Source: Chitinophaga sp. Cy-1792
GTDB taxonomy: Bacteria; Bacteroidota; Bacteroidia; Chitinophagales; Chitinophagaceae
DNA: 64,000 nt
NCBI RefSeq assembly: GCF_011752935.1
Contig: NZ_VWWO01000003.1
Coordinates: 558,001-622,000, forward strand
Reading direction: 5' to 3'
Shown here: piece after piece, positions 53,102 through 61,724 of the stretch
Position numbering within the stretch: position 1 is the first letter of the stretch
How the letters are laid out: the number at the start of each line of letters is the position of its first letter
The notes under the pieces: generated by a model
Told to the model about the DNA's origin: nothing
The model's input: the letters and a program-made list of their open reading frames with translations, nothing else
Database searches by the model: none
Made by a program: the position numbers and the translations under genes

Positions 53102-54370
53102 ATGCAAGTTACTGTATCACCTGCCAGAATATCCGGAACGGTTACCGCCAATCCATCCAAAAGCGCCATGCAACGCGCTGTGGCTGCAGCACTGCTGGCA
53201 AATGGAAAAAGCATTATCCGCAATCCCGGACTGAGCAACGACTGTCTGGCTGCACTGGATGTGGCTGATAAACTGGGTGCCACTATTACCCGTCACGAGG
53301 ATCATATCACCATAGAAAGTAATGGCGTGCATCCTAAATATGACGAGATCAACTGCGGCGAATCCGGACTCGGTATCCGTATGTTCACGCCCGTTGTTGC
53401 GCTGGCATCACAACCGGTAACGATCAACGGACATGGTAGTCTTACTACCCGCCCGATGAATTTCTTCGAAGAAGTATTGCCACAGCTGGATGTAAAAGTC
53501 ACTTCCCGCGAAGGTAAGCTGCCACTGCATATACAGGGGCCGCTCCGTCCGAAAGATATCACGATAGATGGTAGCCTCAGCTCTCAGTTTCTCACCGGAC
53601 TCCTGATGGCCTACGGTGCTGCAGCAGAAGATGTAACCATCACGGTACAGGACCTGAAAAGCAAACCATACATTGCATTAACCCTTCAGCTGATGAAGCA
53701 CTTCGGTGTTGCCGTTCAGCAACAAAATTTTGAAACTTTCCATTTCGGTAAAAAACAACAATATCAAGCAAAGGAATATACCGTGGAAGGTGACTGGAGT
53801 GGAGCTGCCTTTTTGCTCGTAGCTGCTGCCGTTGCAGGTAAAGCAGAAGTACATCATCTTAATACTGAATCTGCTCAATCTGATAAAGCTATTCTGGAAG
53901 CACTGCAAAAAGCAGGCGCTTACATCATGCCGGGCATGTTTACCATCAACATTGAGAAACATAACCTGAAGGCTTTTGAATTTGATGCTACTGACTGTCC
54001 TGATCTGTTCCCGCCGATAGTTGCTCTGGCAGCTAATTGCGATGGTATCACCAAAATAAAAGGTGTGAGTCGCCTGGCGCATAAGGAAAGTGATCGCGGA
54101 CTTACGCTGCAACAGGAATTTGGTAAAATGGGTATCCGTATTGATCTGAATGGCGATGAAATGCTGGTACATGGTGGTACCGGTATCAAAGGCGCTACCG
54201 TCAGCTCATGCAATGATCACCGTATTGCCATGGCCTGCGCAGTAGCAGCATTAACGGCAGATGCTCCGGTCGTAATTGAAAATGCAGAAGCTATTAACAA
54301 GTCATATCCTGAATTCTACGATCACCTGAAACTTATCAACGGAAAGGTTGATATTGCAGTGAATGCATAA
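53102..54370 (+). CDS. aroA: 3-Phosphoshikimate 1-carboxyvinyltransferase (EPSP synthase)
   Basis: Sixth shikimate step, joining PEP to shikimate 3-phosphate. 422 residues in two EPT domains. NPSKSAMQRAVAAALL near the start, then GESGLGIRMFTPVVAL in place of the common NAGTAMR loop, SSQFLTGLLMA, and RLAHKESDRGLTLQQEFGKM near the end; CNDHRIAMACAVAAL is the last signature. The altered PEP loop marks a divergent class often tolerant to glyphosate; that is family knowledge, not tested here. Confidence 0.93.
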   Translation: MQVTVSPARISGTVTANPSKSAMQRAVAAALLANGKSIIRNPGLSNDCLAALDVADKLGATITRHEDHITIESNGVHPKYDEINCGESGLGIRMFTPVVALASQPVTINGHGSLTTRPMNFFEEVLPQLDVKVTSREGKLPLHIQGPLRPKDITIDGSLSSQFLTGLLMAYGAAAEDVTITVQDLKSKPYIALTLQLMKHFGVAVQQQNFETFHFGKKQQYQAKEYTVEGDWSGAAFLLVAAAVAGKAEVHHLNTESAQSDKAILEALQKAGAYIMPGMFTINIEKHNLKAFEFDATDCPDLFPPIVALAANCDGITKIKGVSRLAHKESDRGLTLQQEFGKMGIRIDLNGDEMLVHGGTGIKGATVSSCNDHRIAMACAVAALTADAPVVIENAEAINKSYPEFYDHLKLINGKVDIAVNA

Positions 54371-54412
54371 ACGTAGTTTTCATCATCATATTTCATCTTA
54401 AATTATCAGTGC

Positions 54413-55414
54413 GTGAACAGTTTTGGCAGATTATTCAGGGTTAATGTTTTTGGGGAATCCCATGGCGCCAGCGTTGGCGTAAATATCGATGGCGTTCCTG
54501 CCGGCATTCCTTTAAAACAGGAAGATTTTCTTCCTGACCTGGAAAGACGTAAAGGTGGCTCCAGAGGAACTACTCCCCGTAAAGAAGAAGACCTGCCGTA
54601 CCTGAAGTCTGGCGTATTCAACGACCACACTACAGGCGCACCGGTAACTATTCTCTTCGAAAATAATAATACCCGCAGTACGGATTATGAGAAGCTCCGT
54701 GAGTTTCCTCGTCCGGGCCATGCCGACTTCGTAGCTACCGAAAAATATGGTGGCTTTGAAGACTATCGCGGTGGTGGTCACTTCAGTGGCCGCCTGACCC
54801 TCAACCTCGTAGCCGCAGGTACCATCGCAAAAAAGATACTGGGCGACAGTATCAGCGTAAATGCTGTAATAACAGAAGTGGGTGGTAATCCTGATCCGGA
54901 AGCGGGCCTGGAAGCTGCCATTGCAGCGAAAGACTCTGTGGGCGGTATTGTAGAATGCCGTGTGGATGGACTGCCTATCGGCCTTGGTGAGCCATTCTTT
55001 GATTCGCTGGAGTCCGCGCTGGCACACGCTGTTTTTGCCATCCCTGCCGTAAAAGGCATCGAATTCGGTGCTGGCTTTGCAGCGGCTAAAATGAAAGGGC
55101 TGGAACATAATGACCCGATACTGGATAAAACCGGTAAAACAGCTACCAACAACGCTGGTGGCGTAGTTGGCGGCATCACCAACGGTAACCAGCTCGTTTT
55201 TCGTATAGCCGTAAAACCTACGTCCAGTACGCCCAAAGAGCAGCAAACCCTCAATATTAAAAGTGGAGAAGTAGAAACATTCAGCGTGAAAGGCAGGCAC
55301 GACCTGTGTATCGCCCTGCGTGTACCTGTTGTATTGGAAGCCGTTACAGCCATGGTGCTGGCGGATTTTATGCTGCTGGAACAACGTAGGCCACGCGTGT
55401 TCAAACAAGCTTAA
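54413..55414 (+). CDS. aroC: Chorismate synthase
   Basis: Last step to chorismate, needing reduced FMN. 333 residues, slightly short for the family. GTG start at 54413 giving MNSFGRLFRVNVFGESHG, the N-terminal signature; RPGHADFVATEKYGGFEDYRGGGHFSGRLT holds the second (shown here only for its RPGHAD and GGGHFSGR core), and RHDLCIALRVPVVLEAV the third. It closes the aromatic operon; a strong terminator follows. Confidence 0.95.
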   Translation: MNSFGRLFRVNVFGESHGASVGVNIDGVPAGIPLKQEDFLPDLERRKGGSRGTTPRKEEDLPYLKSGVFNDHTTGAPVTILFENNNTRSTDYEKLREFPRPGHADFVATEKYGGFEDYRGGGHFSGRLTLNLVAAGTIAKKILGDSISVNAVITEVGGNPDPEAGLEAAIAAKDSVGGIVECRVDGLPIGLGEPFFDSLESALAHAVFAIPAVKGIEFGAGFAAAKMKGLEHNDPILDKTGKTATNNAGGVVGGITNGNQLVFRIAVKPTSSTPKEQQTLNIKSGEVETFSVKGRHDLCIALRVPVVLEAVTAMVLADFMLLEQRRPRVFKQA

Positions 55415-55431
55415 TACCACCACCAATAAAC

Positions 55432-55466
55432 AAAAAAGACCTGCCAGCAATTGGCAGGTCTTTTTT
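55432..55466. terminator. Bidirectional terminator between aroC and the FKBP gene
   Basis: Perfect 15-bp stem (55432-55446 with 55452-55466) with A6 and T7 ends; pairing extends outward through AATAAAC/GTTTATT with one slip. Serves both convergent genes. Confidence 0.88.
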
Positions 55467-55484
55467 TGTTTATTGGAAAAGTCC

Positions 55485-56204
55485 TTATTTAACGATTTCC
55501 AACAGCTCCACATCAAAGATGAGGGCACTGCCTGGCTGAATGGTAGGACCCGCCTGACGGTCTCCGTATGCCAGGTCGGCAGGGATGAACAGTCTCCATT
55601 TAGAACCAACGGGCATCAGCTGTAAAGCTTCTGTCCAGCCTTTGATAACACCGCTTACCGGGAAGGAAATCGGTTCACCTCTTTCTACAGAACTGTCGAA
55701 CACAGTACCATCGATTAAAGTACCGTGGTAGTGGGTTTTAACTTTATCCTGCAGGGTAGGTTTTGCACCGTCGCCTTCTTTGATGATCTGGTATTGTAAA
55801 CCATCAGGTAAGGTCACTATACCTGGTTTTGACTTGTTCTCTGCCAGGAATTTTTCACCAACAGCTTTGTTTTTGGCATATTTCTCTGCCTTCAGCTGTT
55901 GTAAGTAATTACTGATACTCATATCTGCTTGATCTTTGGTAAGTAACTGAGGATTCTTTTTCAGCACATCCTGGATGGCTTTACTTAACATCGCTACGTT
56001 GAGGTTATCCAGGCCTTGTGCATGAATATTTTCTGCGATGCTCAGGCCAATGCCATAGCTAACGCTGTCTATACGGGTTTTCAGCGGAGTAGCTGCTGGT
56101 TTGAGGGCCGGTTTCACCGCAGCTTTTGCTGCCGGTTTTGTCTGGCTGAAACCTTGTACGGATAATAATCCGAGTGCTCCCAGCAAAAGGTATTTTTTCA
56201 TCAT
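55485..56204 (-). CDS. FKBP-type peptidyl-prolyl isomerase, exported
   Basis: 239 residues. Signal peptide to about residue 20 (GFSQ), an Ala/Lys/Pro-rich linker, an N-terminal helical dimerisation domain of the Mip/FkpA kind (VSYGIGLSIAENIHAQGLDN), then the FKBP domain (about 130-239) with VKTHYHGTLIDGTVFDSS, GWTEALQLMPVGSKWRLFIP and AYGDRQAGPTIQPGSALIFDVELLEI. It assists folding of envelope proteins by proline isomerisation. Confidence 0.93.
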   Translation of the reverse strand: MMKKYLLLGALGLLSVQGFSQTKPAAKAAVKPALKPAATPLKTRIDSVSYGIGLSIAENIHAQGLDNLNVAMLSKAIQDVLKKNPQLLTKDQADMSISNYLQQLKAEKYAKNKAVGEKFLAENKSKPGIVTLPDGLQYQIIKEGDGAKPTLQDKVKTHYHGTLIDGTVFDSSVERGEPISFPVSGVIKGWTEALQLMPVGSKWRLFIPADLAYGDRQAGPTIQPGSALIFDVELLEIVK

Positions 56205-56316
56205 AATGTTGTTTGTAGCCTTTATTGTTTTAAGGGATGTTGACGCAAGTTAAGCAAATATGTGTTCCAACAAAATGATAAGCGCAATTGTTGAATGTTC
56301 TGGCATCTATGGTCTT

Positions 56317-57519
56317 ATGAAGCAAATATTCGTTTTTTGTTACCTGCTCCTGATATCAACCATCACTTTCGCGCAGGACACCACAAACCTATGGCAGACA
56401 GCCATCAAAGACCCGAACCTGGGCAGCCACAGATACCTGGAGCTTAAACTCCATGCCGGCATTCATATATACGAAGGGAATGGAAATCCGAATTTTCAAA
56501 GTGCCCTGGATAACGGCTATAAATCTGCGGAAATACGCCTGGGTTGGCAATCTGCGGGCAAACAAAACTGGCAGCGGGTTTTCAATTGCCCCAGCTACGG
56601 CATCGGGTTTTATACGGGAAATATCGGCAACCCCAATGAACTGGGCTATCCCAGTGGCCTGTACGGCTTTTTCTATGCGCCCTTTCACCAAAGGCCCAGA
56701 CACCATTTTGTAGCGGGGTTATCCCTCGGCGTTACCTACGACCTGGCGCCTTACGATTCCCTGAAGAACCCCTACAACGATGCTATCGGCTCCAAGGTGG
56801 CCGTGTATTTTAATGCGGATGTAGGTGGTGTCTGGAAGATCTCTGATATGTTTGATATCGTTTACGGGGTAGATCTCACACATTTTTCCAATGGCCGGAT
56901 GTTCATGCCCAACCTGGGCCTGAATATGCTGGGCCTGAATGTGGGCTTCCGCTATCACTATAATGCAATCGCCAAAATCGCCAGAACGCAAATTGATAGT
57001 ACGTATATAGCCCCACGAAGGCCCACTTGTGTCTATACGCCCATCACTCCGGTGCACCATTACCACGAATTATCGGTTTATGGCGCCCTGGGGTTGGTGC
57101 AGCTAAGCAGTGACCTTGGCATTAAAGCCCATTACGGCACCGGATCGCTGGTATTGGACTACGACTACCGCTATAGCAATTTCGGGAGCGTAGGGGGCGG
57201 AATAGACGGCTTTTACGACGGGAGTTTGGGCTATATCTATAAAGACCGCTACGGTACTGCCAATGCCGGCGATAAAATGCTGATGGGACTGCACGCAGGA
57301 CACGCTATTCATATCAGCCGGTTTGAACTGGTGACACAGGCGGGCGTTTACCTGGTGCAGCGCGACAACGAAAAAGGGAAATGGTTCCTTCGTATAGGCT
57401 TCCGGTATAATATCGCCAAACATGGTTTTGTTCAAATAGGACTCAAAACCCTGAACGGAGGCGCTGCCGACTGGATAGAATGGGGCGGCGGCGGAAGAAT
57501 GCGGTTTTACGCGAAATAA
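56317..57519 (+). CDS. PagL-like outer-membrane acyl hydrolase family protein
   Basis: About 400 residues with a signal peptide (to about residue 20, TFAQD) and alternating beta strands throughout, fitting an outer-membrane barrel. VDLTHFSNGRMFMPNLGLN matches the PagL active-site pattern (His and Ser of HFSNG), which removes an acyl chain from lipid A. The protein is more than twice the length of PagL; the second half (from about residue 245, ELSVYGALGLVQLSS) looks like another set of barrel strands. The Met at 56317 is used since it starts the signal peptide directly. Confidence 0.7.
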   Translation: MKQIFVFCYLLLISTITFAQDTTNLWQTAIKDPNLGSHRYLELKLHAGIHIYEGNGNPNFQSALDNGYKSAEIRLGWQSAGKQNWQRVFNCPSYGIGFYTGNIGNPNELGYPSGLYGFFYAPFHQRPRHHFVAGLSLGVTYDLAPYDSLKNPYNDAIGSKVAVYFNADVGGVWKISDMFDIVYGVDLTHFSNGRMFMPNLGLNMLGLNVGFRYHYNAIAKIARTQIDSTYIAPRRPTCVYTPITPVHHYHELSVYGALGLVQLSSDLGIKAHYGTGSLVLDYDYRYSNFGSVGGGIDGFYDGSLGYIYKDRYGTANAGDKMLMGLHAGHAIHISRFELVTQAGVYLVQRDNEKGKWFLRIGFRYNIAKHGFVQIGLKTLNGGAADWIEWGGGGRMRFYAK

Positions 57520-57653
57520 AAGGCAAAAGATTTCGTAATTCCGGGGGTCAGCCCACTCTCGACCAGTAGAGACGGAACCCACCGAAATGGCATCGAAGAT
57601 GCCAATTCCAAATAAACAAAACAGCAGCAAGCCCATTAATCATCTGTCTAAAT

Positions 57654-57690
57654 AAAAAACGCGTCTCTATTGAGTAGAAACGCGTTTTTT
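57654..57690. terminator. Terminator of the CocE-type gene
   Basis: 11-bp stem AAAAAACGCGT (57654-57664) with ACGCGTTTTTT (57680-57690); the inner part carries the GTCTCTA core. A second hairpin of the same core, less paired, lies near 57555-57575, and TGGCATC-GAA-GATGCCA at 57588-57604. Confidence 0.78.
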
Positions 57691-57709
57691 AAATATTCTA
57701 TAAAGATGC

Positions 57710-59599
57710 TTAATTATTTAAAACCGGCAGTATCACACTGGAAGGGTGTTGCGCATCATGATAGATACGGATATTAGCCTTGATAAAGTCTTTCGCATCT
57801 GCTTTGTAGATATCCAGGAACTGTTGCGGGTTTCTGTCTACCAGCGGGAACCAGCTGCTCTGTACCTGGATCATGATACGGTGGCCTTTCTTGAAAGTAT
57901 GAGCCACATCCGGCATCGTGAATTTCACGGCTGCAGGCTGATTAGGAACAAAGGCTTCCGGTTTTTCAAAGCTGTTGCGGAACTTACCACGCATGATCTC
58001 TCCACGAACCAGCATCTGATAACCTCCCATTGGGTATGTCGCAGAAGGCACACGACGGTGCTCACTTGGCGCATCTTCTTCGTATTTGAAGTCATTAGGG
58101 AATACATCAATCACTTTAACCACAAAGTCGGCATCTGTAGTGCTGGTGCTGGCAATCAGGTCAGCAACCACAGGACCGGCAAGGGTTACGTCGTTGTCCA
58201 GTACGGCAGACTCAAATACTGCTACATCAGGGCGACGTCCGGCAAAGCGCTGATCATCTGTCATGTAGTTGATGGTACGGCTATGGTGAACGCCATCAGT
58301 ATAGGGTACCGGTTTGGCAGGATCACTCAGGTACTCGGTATAGCTGGCCGCAGCTGTAGGCTTGTTGAAAGACAAGCCGCCATCAGGCTGCAGGTAAACA
58401 GGCTTTTGCTGCATGGCAGCAGGAGGCCATGCCGGCAGCTTTTTCCAGTTGTTTTCACCGGTGAAGAAGATGGTAGCTTCTGCCAGGTCAGCCTGGCCCT
58501 TGCCTTTCAGGTAATAGTTGAAGAAAGGAATTTCCACGTTGTTGGCGTACCATTCAGAGGTATTGGAGCCAAAACGAACATTGCCCAGATGGGTACCATC
58601 ATTGGAAGCCCACTGACCATGGTACCACGGACCCATCACGATACGGTTATTAGTGCTTTTGCTTTGCTGCTCAATCGCTTTATAGGTATTCCAGGCACCG
58701 AAGCAGTCTTCCGCATCAAATAAACCACCTACTTCCAGCATAGCCGGCTTAACGTTGGTCAGGAAATTACGTACGTTACGCGCTTTCCACCAGTCGTCAT
58801 AGGTAGGATGGGCATACATTTCATGCCAGAAAGGAACGCTGTCGCCGATGATTTTGGCGAAGTTTTTCAGCGGACCTGTTTCCAGGTAGAATTTATAGTT
58901 GTCGTGGGTGTAATAGTCGTAACCCGGAGGGCCCACCTGCGTTGGTTTTGGATGCGGATGATCGAAAACGGTATAGAAGGAGAAGCCATCGCTGATAAAG
59001 AAGGCACCGTTGTGGTGGAAGTCGTCGCCCATGAACCAGTCGGTAACCGGCGCCTGCGGACTAACCGCCTTCACAGCGGGGTGATTGCTTAAAGCACCCA
59101 TGGTAGAGTAAAAACCAGGGTAGGAGATACCGAAGATACCCAGGTTACCGTTATTGCCGGCAATGTTCTTTACGAGCCAGTCAACCGTATCATAGGTGTC
59201 GCTGGCTTCATCGATATCTTTTTTAGTCTTATTCGGGTTAAAAGGGCGAACGTTTACAAATGTACCTTCACTCATCCAGCAGCCACGAACGTCCTGGATT
59301 ACCATGATGTAGCCCTCTTTCAGGTACTGCAGATAATGATTGCGGTATAAAGTACGGTAGTTATTCTCGCCATAAGGACCGGCAGAATAAGGCGTGCGGG
59401 TCATCAGAAACGGATGTTTCTCCGACTGGTCCTTAGGAATGTAGATAGATGTAAAGAGTTTTACACCATCACGCATAGGGATGTAGACTTCCTTTTTGGT
59501 ATAGTGTTCGTACATCCAGAGTGAGTCCTGGTTTACGGCTTTGGTGACAACCGGTATCAGGAACAGTACGGCATAGGCCAGTAGCAGCCATTTTCTCAT
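57710..59599 (-). CDS. CocE/NonD family exported hydrolase (X-Pro dipeptidyl-peptidase-like)
   Basis: 629 residues with a signal peptide (to about residue 22). The alpha/beta-hydrolase domain has MRDGVKLFTSIYIP, QDVRGCWMSEG (oxyanion Tyr/Trp region) and the nucleophile elbow GISYPGFYS; the expected acid and His follow in GGLFDAEDCFGAW and GPWYHGQWAS. The C-terminal third is the jelly-roll typical of S15/CocE proteins. Members hydrolyse esters or amides, e.g. acyl-amino-acid or glutaryl amides; substrate unknown. The start at 59599 follows a TATTTTG -7 element at 59634-59628; a Met 21 codons upstream precedes it. Confidence 0.88.
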   Translation of the reverse strand: MRKWLLLAYAVLFLIPVVTKAVNQDSLWMYEHYTKKEVYIPMRDGVKLFTSIYIPKDQSEKHPFLMTRTPYSAGPYGENNYRTLYRNHYLQYLKEGYIMVIQDVRGCWMSEGTFVNVRPFNPNKTKKDIDEASDTYDTVDWLVKNIAGNNGNLGIFGISYPGFYSTMGALSNHPAVKAVSPQAPVTDWFMGDDFHHNGAFFISDGFSFYTVFDHPHPKPTQVGPPGYDYYTHDNYKFYLETGPLKNFAKIIGDSVPFWHEMYAHPTYDDWWKARNVRNFLTNVKPAMLEVGGLFDAEDCFGAWNTYKAIEQQSKSTNNRIVMGPWYHGQWASNDGTHLGNVRFGSNTSEWYANNVEIPFFNYYLKGKGQADLAEATIFFTGENNWKKLPAWPPAAMQQKPVYLQPDGGLSFNKPTAAASYTEYLSDPAKPVPYTDGVHHSRTINYMTDDQRFAGRRPDVAVFESAVLDNDVTLAGPVVADLIASTSTTDADFVVKVIDVFPNDFKYEEDAPSEHRRVPSATYPMGGYQMLVRGEIMRGKFRNSFEKPEAFVPNQPAAVKFTMPDVAHTFKKGHRIMIQVQSSWFPLVDRNPQQFLDIYKADAKDFIKANIRIYHDAQHPSSVILPVLNN

Positions 59600-59627
59600 A
59601 AACGGTAAATTTGTTTTTGGAATGGCG

Positions 59628-59658
59628 CAAAATAATGAAAAGCCGCTGCATTCTCCAA
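59628..59658 (-). promoter_or_regulatory. Promoter of the CocE-type gene
   Basis: On the minus strand TTG (59658-59656), 21 bases, TATTTTG (59634-59628). It would give a leader of about 22 bases for the Met at 59599. Confidence 0.5.
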
Positions 59659-59678
59659 TCAAAATTGGATGACCGGCT

Positions 59679-60029
59679 TTATTGGCCCAATTCTTCCCGT
59701 ACTTTCTTAGGTAAGCCTTTCACAACCAGGTCGTAAGAATTCTTAGTCCACTCCAGGATAAGCTTATTGGAGATATTGGAATGCATACTGACGGTATTCC
59801 AGTGCTTTTTATTCATGTGATAACCCGGTGTAACGCCCTCATAGCGTTCACGGAGCTCCACAGCCTCATCAGGATCGCACTTCAGGTTAACAGACTCAAA
59901 TTCTTCCAGGTCAGTTAAAGCAAACATCTTCCCCATCACTTTATATACAAGTGTAGTTTCTCCAAAGGGAAACTCTTCCGTTACACCTGGGAGGGAGAGG
60001 CAATATTCTCTGAATTTCTCTATATCCAT
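59679..60029 (-). CDS. MmcQ/YjbR family protein
   Basis: A 116-residue protein of the YjbR fold (double-wing DNA-binding-like). LSLPGVTEEFPFGETTLVYKVMG (shown for its PGVTEEFPFG core), LKCDPDEAVELRERY, VTPGYHMNKKHWNTV and the C-terminal helix SYDLVVKGLPKKVREEL are typical. The biochemical role of the family is not established. The Met at 60029 is used because earlier in-frame codons lie in the hairpin at 60031-60085. Confidence 0.88.
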   Translation of the reverse strand: MDIEKFREYCLSLPGVTEEFPFGETTLVYKVMGKMFALTDLEEFESVNLKCDPDEAVELRERYEGVTPGYHMNKKHWNTVSMHSNISNKLILEWTKNSYDLVVKGLPKKVREELGQ

Positions 60030-60030
60030 A

Positions 60031-60085
60031 AAAAGCCAGTGGTGAAATTTACTTACAAGGTAAGTAAATTTCACCACTGGCTTTT
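60031..60085 (-). terminator. 26-bp perfect hairpin before yjbR
   Basis: 60031-60056 is the exact reverse complement of 60060-60085, with an AAG loop. It begins two bases upstream of the YjbR start codon and follows the stop of the 60109 gene by 23 bases. It may terminate that gene and limit access to the YjbR start. Confidence 0.75.
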
Positions 60086-60108
60086 AGAAGTATGACTGCT
60101 AAATATCT

Positions 60109-60996
60109 TTATTTAACTGCTTCCATTTTATAGGAAAGAGTATAGGGAGATGGATAGTTCGGATCGCCGACGGTCACTATGCTTTCAGAAGAAAGATACC
60201 CTGTTACCGGATCAACGGTAGGGGTATAGGTGCTGGAAGATAGCAAAGCACCGTTCTGATAGTAGGATGATTTCAGCAGGTTATTGGCGCCAACAGATCC
60301 GCGAGAGCGATTCTGGCCCAAAATAGCTAGTGTCAGGGGACTAACCTTCATTACGCTAAGTAAAGGGCTCTTGGCTGTTCCATAGACATTTAAGGTTTTA
60401 TATATATTTGTATAATCGAAATTTGAGCCTTTGTTTCCAAACCAGTAGTAATAAGTTTCTTCCATCAGGTTATATCCATCATATTTGCTAGTCCGATACT
60501 CTACTTTTTTGGCATCTTTATCATAGGGGTTAATTACAGTATCCTTTGAATACATCTGGACTATATTCAACTTATCATCTACTAAACAAAACAGACTATC
60601 CTTACTACCTCCCTCATATTTCCACCGCATGTATAACGTATCGTGTTGATAAGTGTAAGTGTAGACCATATATAATCTCCAGGTTAGTGGAGGGGTTCTG
60701 CTTTCTGCGGTATAGACACTATCCCTGACTTGTCTGCCGTTTTCATATGTTATGATAGCATGACTAGGTGGGAATGTATCTGTAACGTTATCATAAGCCA
60801 CCATATTATAATAATAAAAGTCAGTTACTTTACCTGCATTATCATATATCAGGGTATCCATCAGGATACCATTTTTATAAACAGATAACAGGCGATATTC
60901 TTTTTCCACTGTAGGAGGGGGAGAAGTTGTATCATTTTTTTTGCAGGATAACAAAAATAGTAAGCCAACAGTAAATAATAGGTTTATCTGCTTCAT
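60109..60996 (-). CDS. Lipoprotein of unknown function
   Basis: 295 residues. Lipoprotein signal LLFLLSC with Cys at about residue 18, a Thr/Ser/Pro linker, then a beta-rich domain with repeated short phrases of the kind 'NGILMDTLIYDNAGKVTDFYYY', here noted for its DTLIYDNAGKV core; such Tyr-rich strand repeats resemble YD/RHS-like or DUF4595-type exported beta proteins. The same layout (KVTVNGKPVDSIVYNSKGHM) recurs in the gene at 61718, so the two are probably paralogues. Function unknown. Confidence 0.7.
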   Translation of the reverse strand: MKQINLLFTVGLLFLLSCKKNDTTSPPPTVEKEYRLLSVYKNGILMDTLIYDNAGKVTDFYYYNMVAYDNVTDTFPPSHAIITYENGRQVRDSVYTAESRTPPLTWRLYMVYTYTYQHDTLYMRWKYEGGSKDSLFCLVDDKLNIVQMYSKDTVINPYDKDAKKVEYRTSKYDGYNLMEETYYYWFGNKGSNFDYTNIYKTLNVYGTAKSPLLSVMKVSPLTLAILGQNRSRGSVGANNLLKSSYYQNGALLSSSTYTPTVDPVTGYLSSESIVTVGDPNYPSPYTLSYKMEAVK

Positions 60997-61292
60997 AAGT
61001 ATATTCGATTTTAAAGACGGGTAAATCTAATGTACTTATGGAAGGATATTGATTATTTATATTGGATTATTTTTGAAATTACTATCTGTATTAGGTTTGG
61101 TGCGAACGTGACAATATATGCTGCTTGTCTAGTCTAGGTCTAAGCTGCGTTTTATTGGTAATAACATCATCTCTTAATTCCTCTTTACATCCATGAAAAC
61201 CAATAAACAATCCGGAATCGGATGAATAAATATGCATTGCTATTAAATCTTATAATAAATGAAAACGAAATACTAAATGGCAGGTAAGACCA

Positions 61293-61481
61293 TTATTTCT
61301 TTTTGGAGGATTTATTAACTACAGTTTTTTTGGAAGGGGTAACTTTGGGAGGAGCCATCACAACTTTATCTAGTCCCAATTCAGATAAAAATTTGTTAGC
61401 TGCTTCAGGAGAAGCGGTGACTTTTTTTCTTTGTTCGACAAGCGCTTTTTTGAGTATTTTATATTGTGCTGCCGTCATCAT
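61293..61481 (-). CDS. Small lysine-rich protein of unknown function
   Basis: 62 residues, MMTAAQYKILKKALVEQ at the start, one helical segment to SELGLDKVV, then a basic tail rich in Lys, Thr and Ser (TPSKKTVVNKSSKKK). The tail recalls nucleic-acid-binding proteins. A longer in-frame start at 61601 is rejected because TACCTTTG at 61512-61505 on this strand places transcription start near 61498. The gap upstream to 60997 shows no gene. Confidence 0.6.
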   Translation of the reverse strand: MMTAAQYKILKKALVEQRKKVTASPEAANKFLSELGLDKVVMAPPKVTPSKKTVVNKSSKKK

Positions 61482-61504
61482 AAATTTTATGTTTTTTACT
61501 ATTG

Positions 61505-61512
61505 CAAAGGTA
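61505..61512 (-). promoter_or_regulatory. -7 element of the small lysine-rich gene
   Basis: TACCTTTG on the minus strand, an exact TAnnTTTG, 24 bases before the start codon. Identical to the rluD -7 box. Confidence 0.55.
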
Positions 61513-61684
61513 CATCTACACAAAAATATCAACAATAAATCTGCACAAATAAATCTGTCAAAATCGGCTATGCTTCTACAGTATGGCGTTTTCGTAAGCA
61601 AATATTTTTTTCGGGTGATAATCGGATTATCATATTAAAAACCCTATGTTTAATATGCCAATTTTCAGCTTCTTAATTTGATAG

Positions 61685-61724
61685 AAAAAGCAGTAAATAA
61701 GGAGAGGAAATGGTATTTTACTGC
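61685..61724 (-). terminator. Terminator overlapping the stop codon of the 61718 gene
   Basis: 8-bp stem (61690-61697 with 61717-61724) and, on the minus strand, a following T5. The stop codon is inside the 5' arm. Confidence 0.45.

Noticed and set aside
54512..55609. 365-codon frame antisense to aroC and the terminator beyond
   Set aside because: It runs through a strong bidirectional terminator and into the convergent FKBP gene; aroC is certain on the other strand.
57746..58723. 325-codon frame antisense to the CocE-type gene
   Set aside because: The minus-strand frame has clear hydrolase motifs and a signal peptide; the antisense product has no recognisable features and follows from codon bias.
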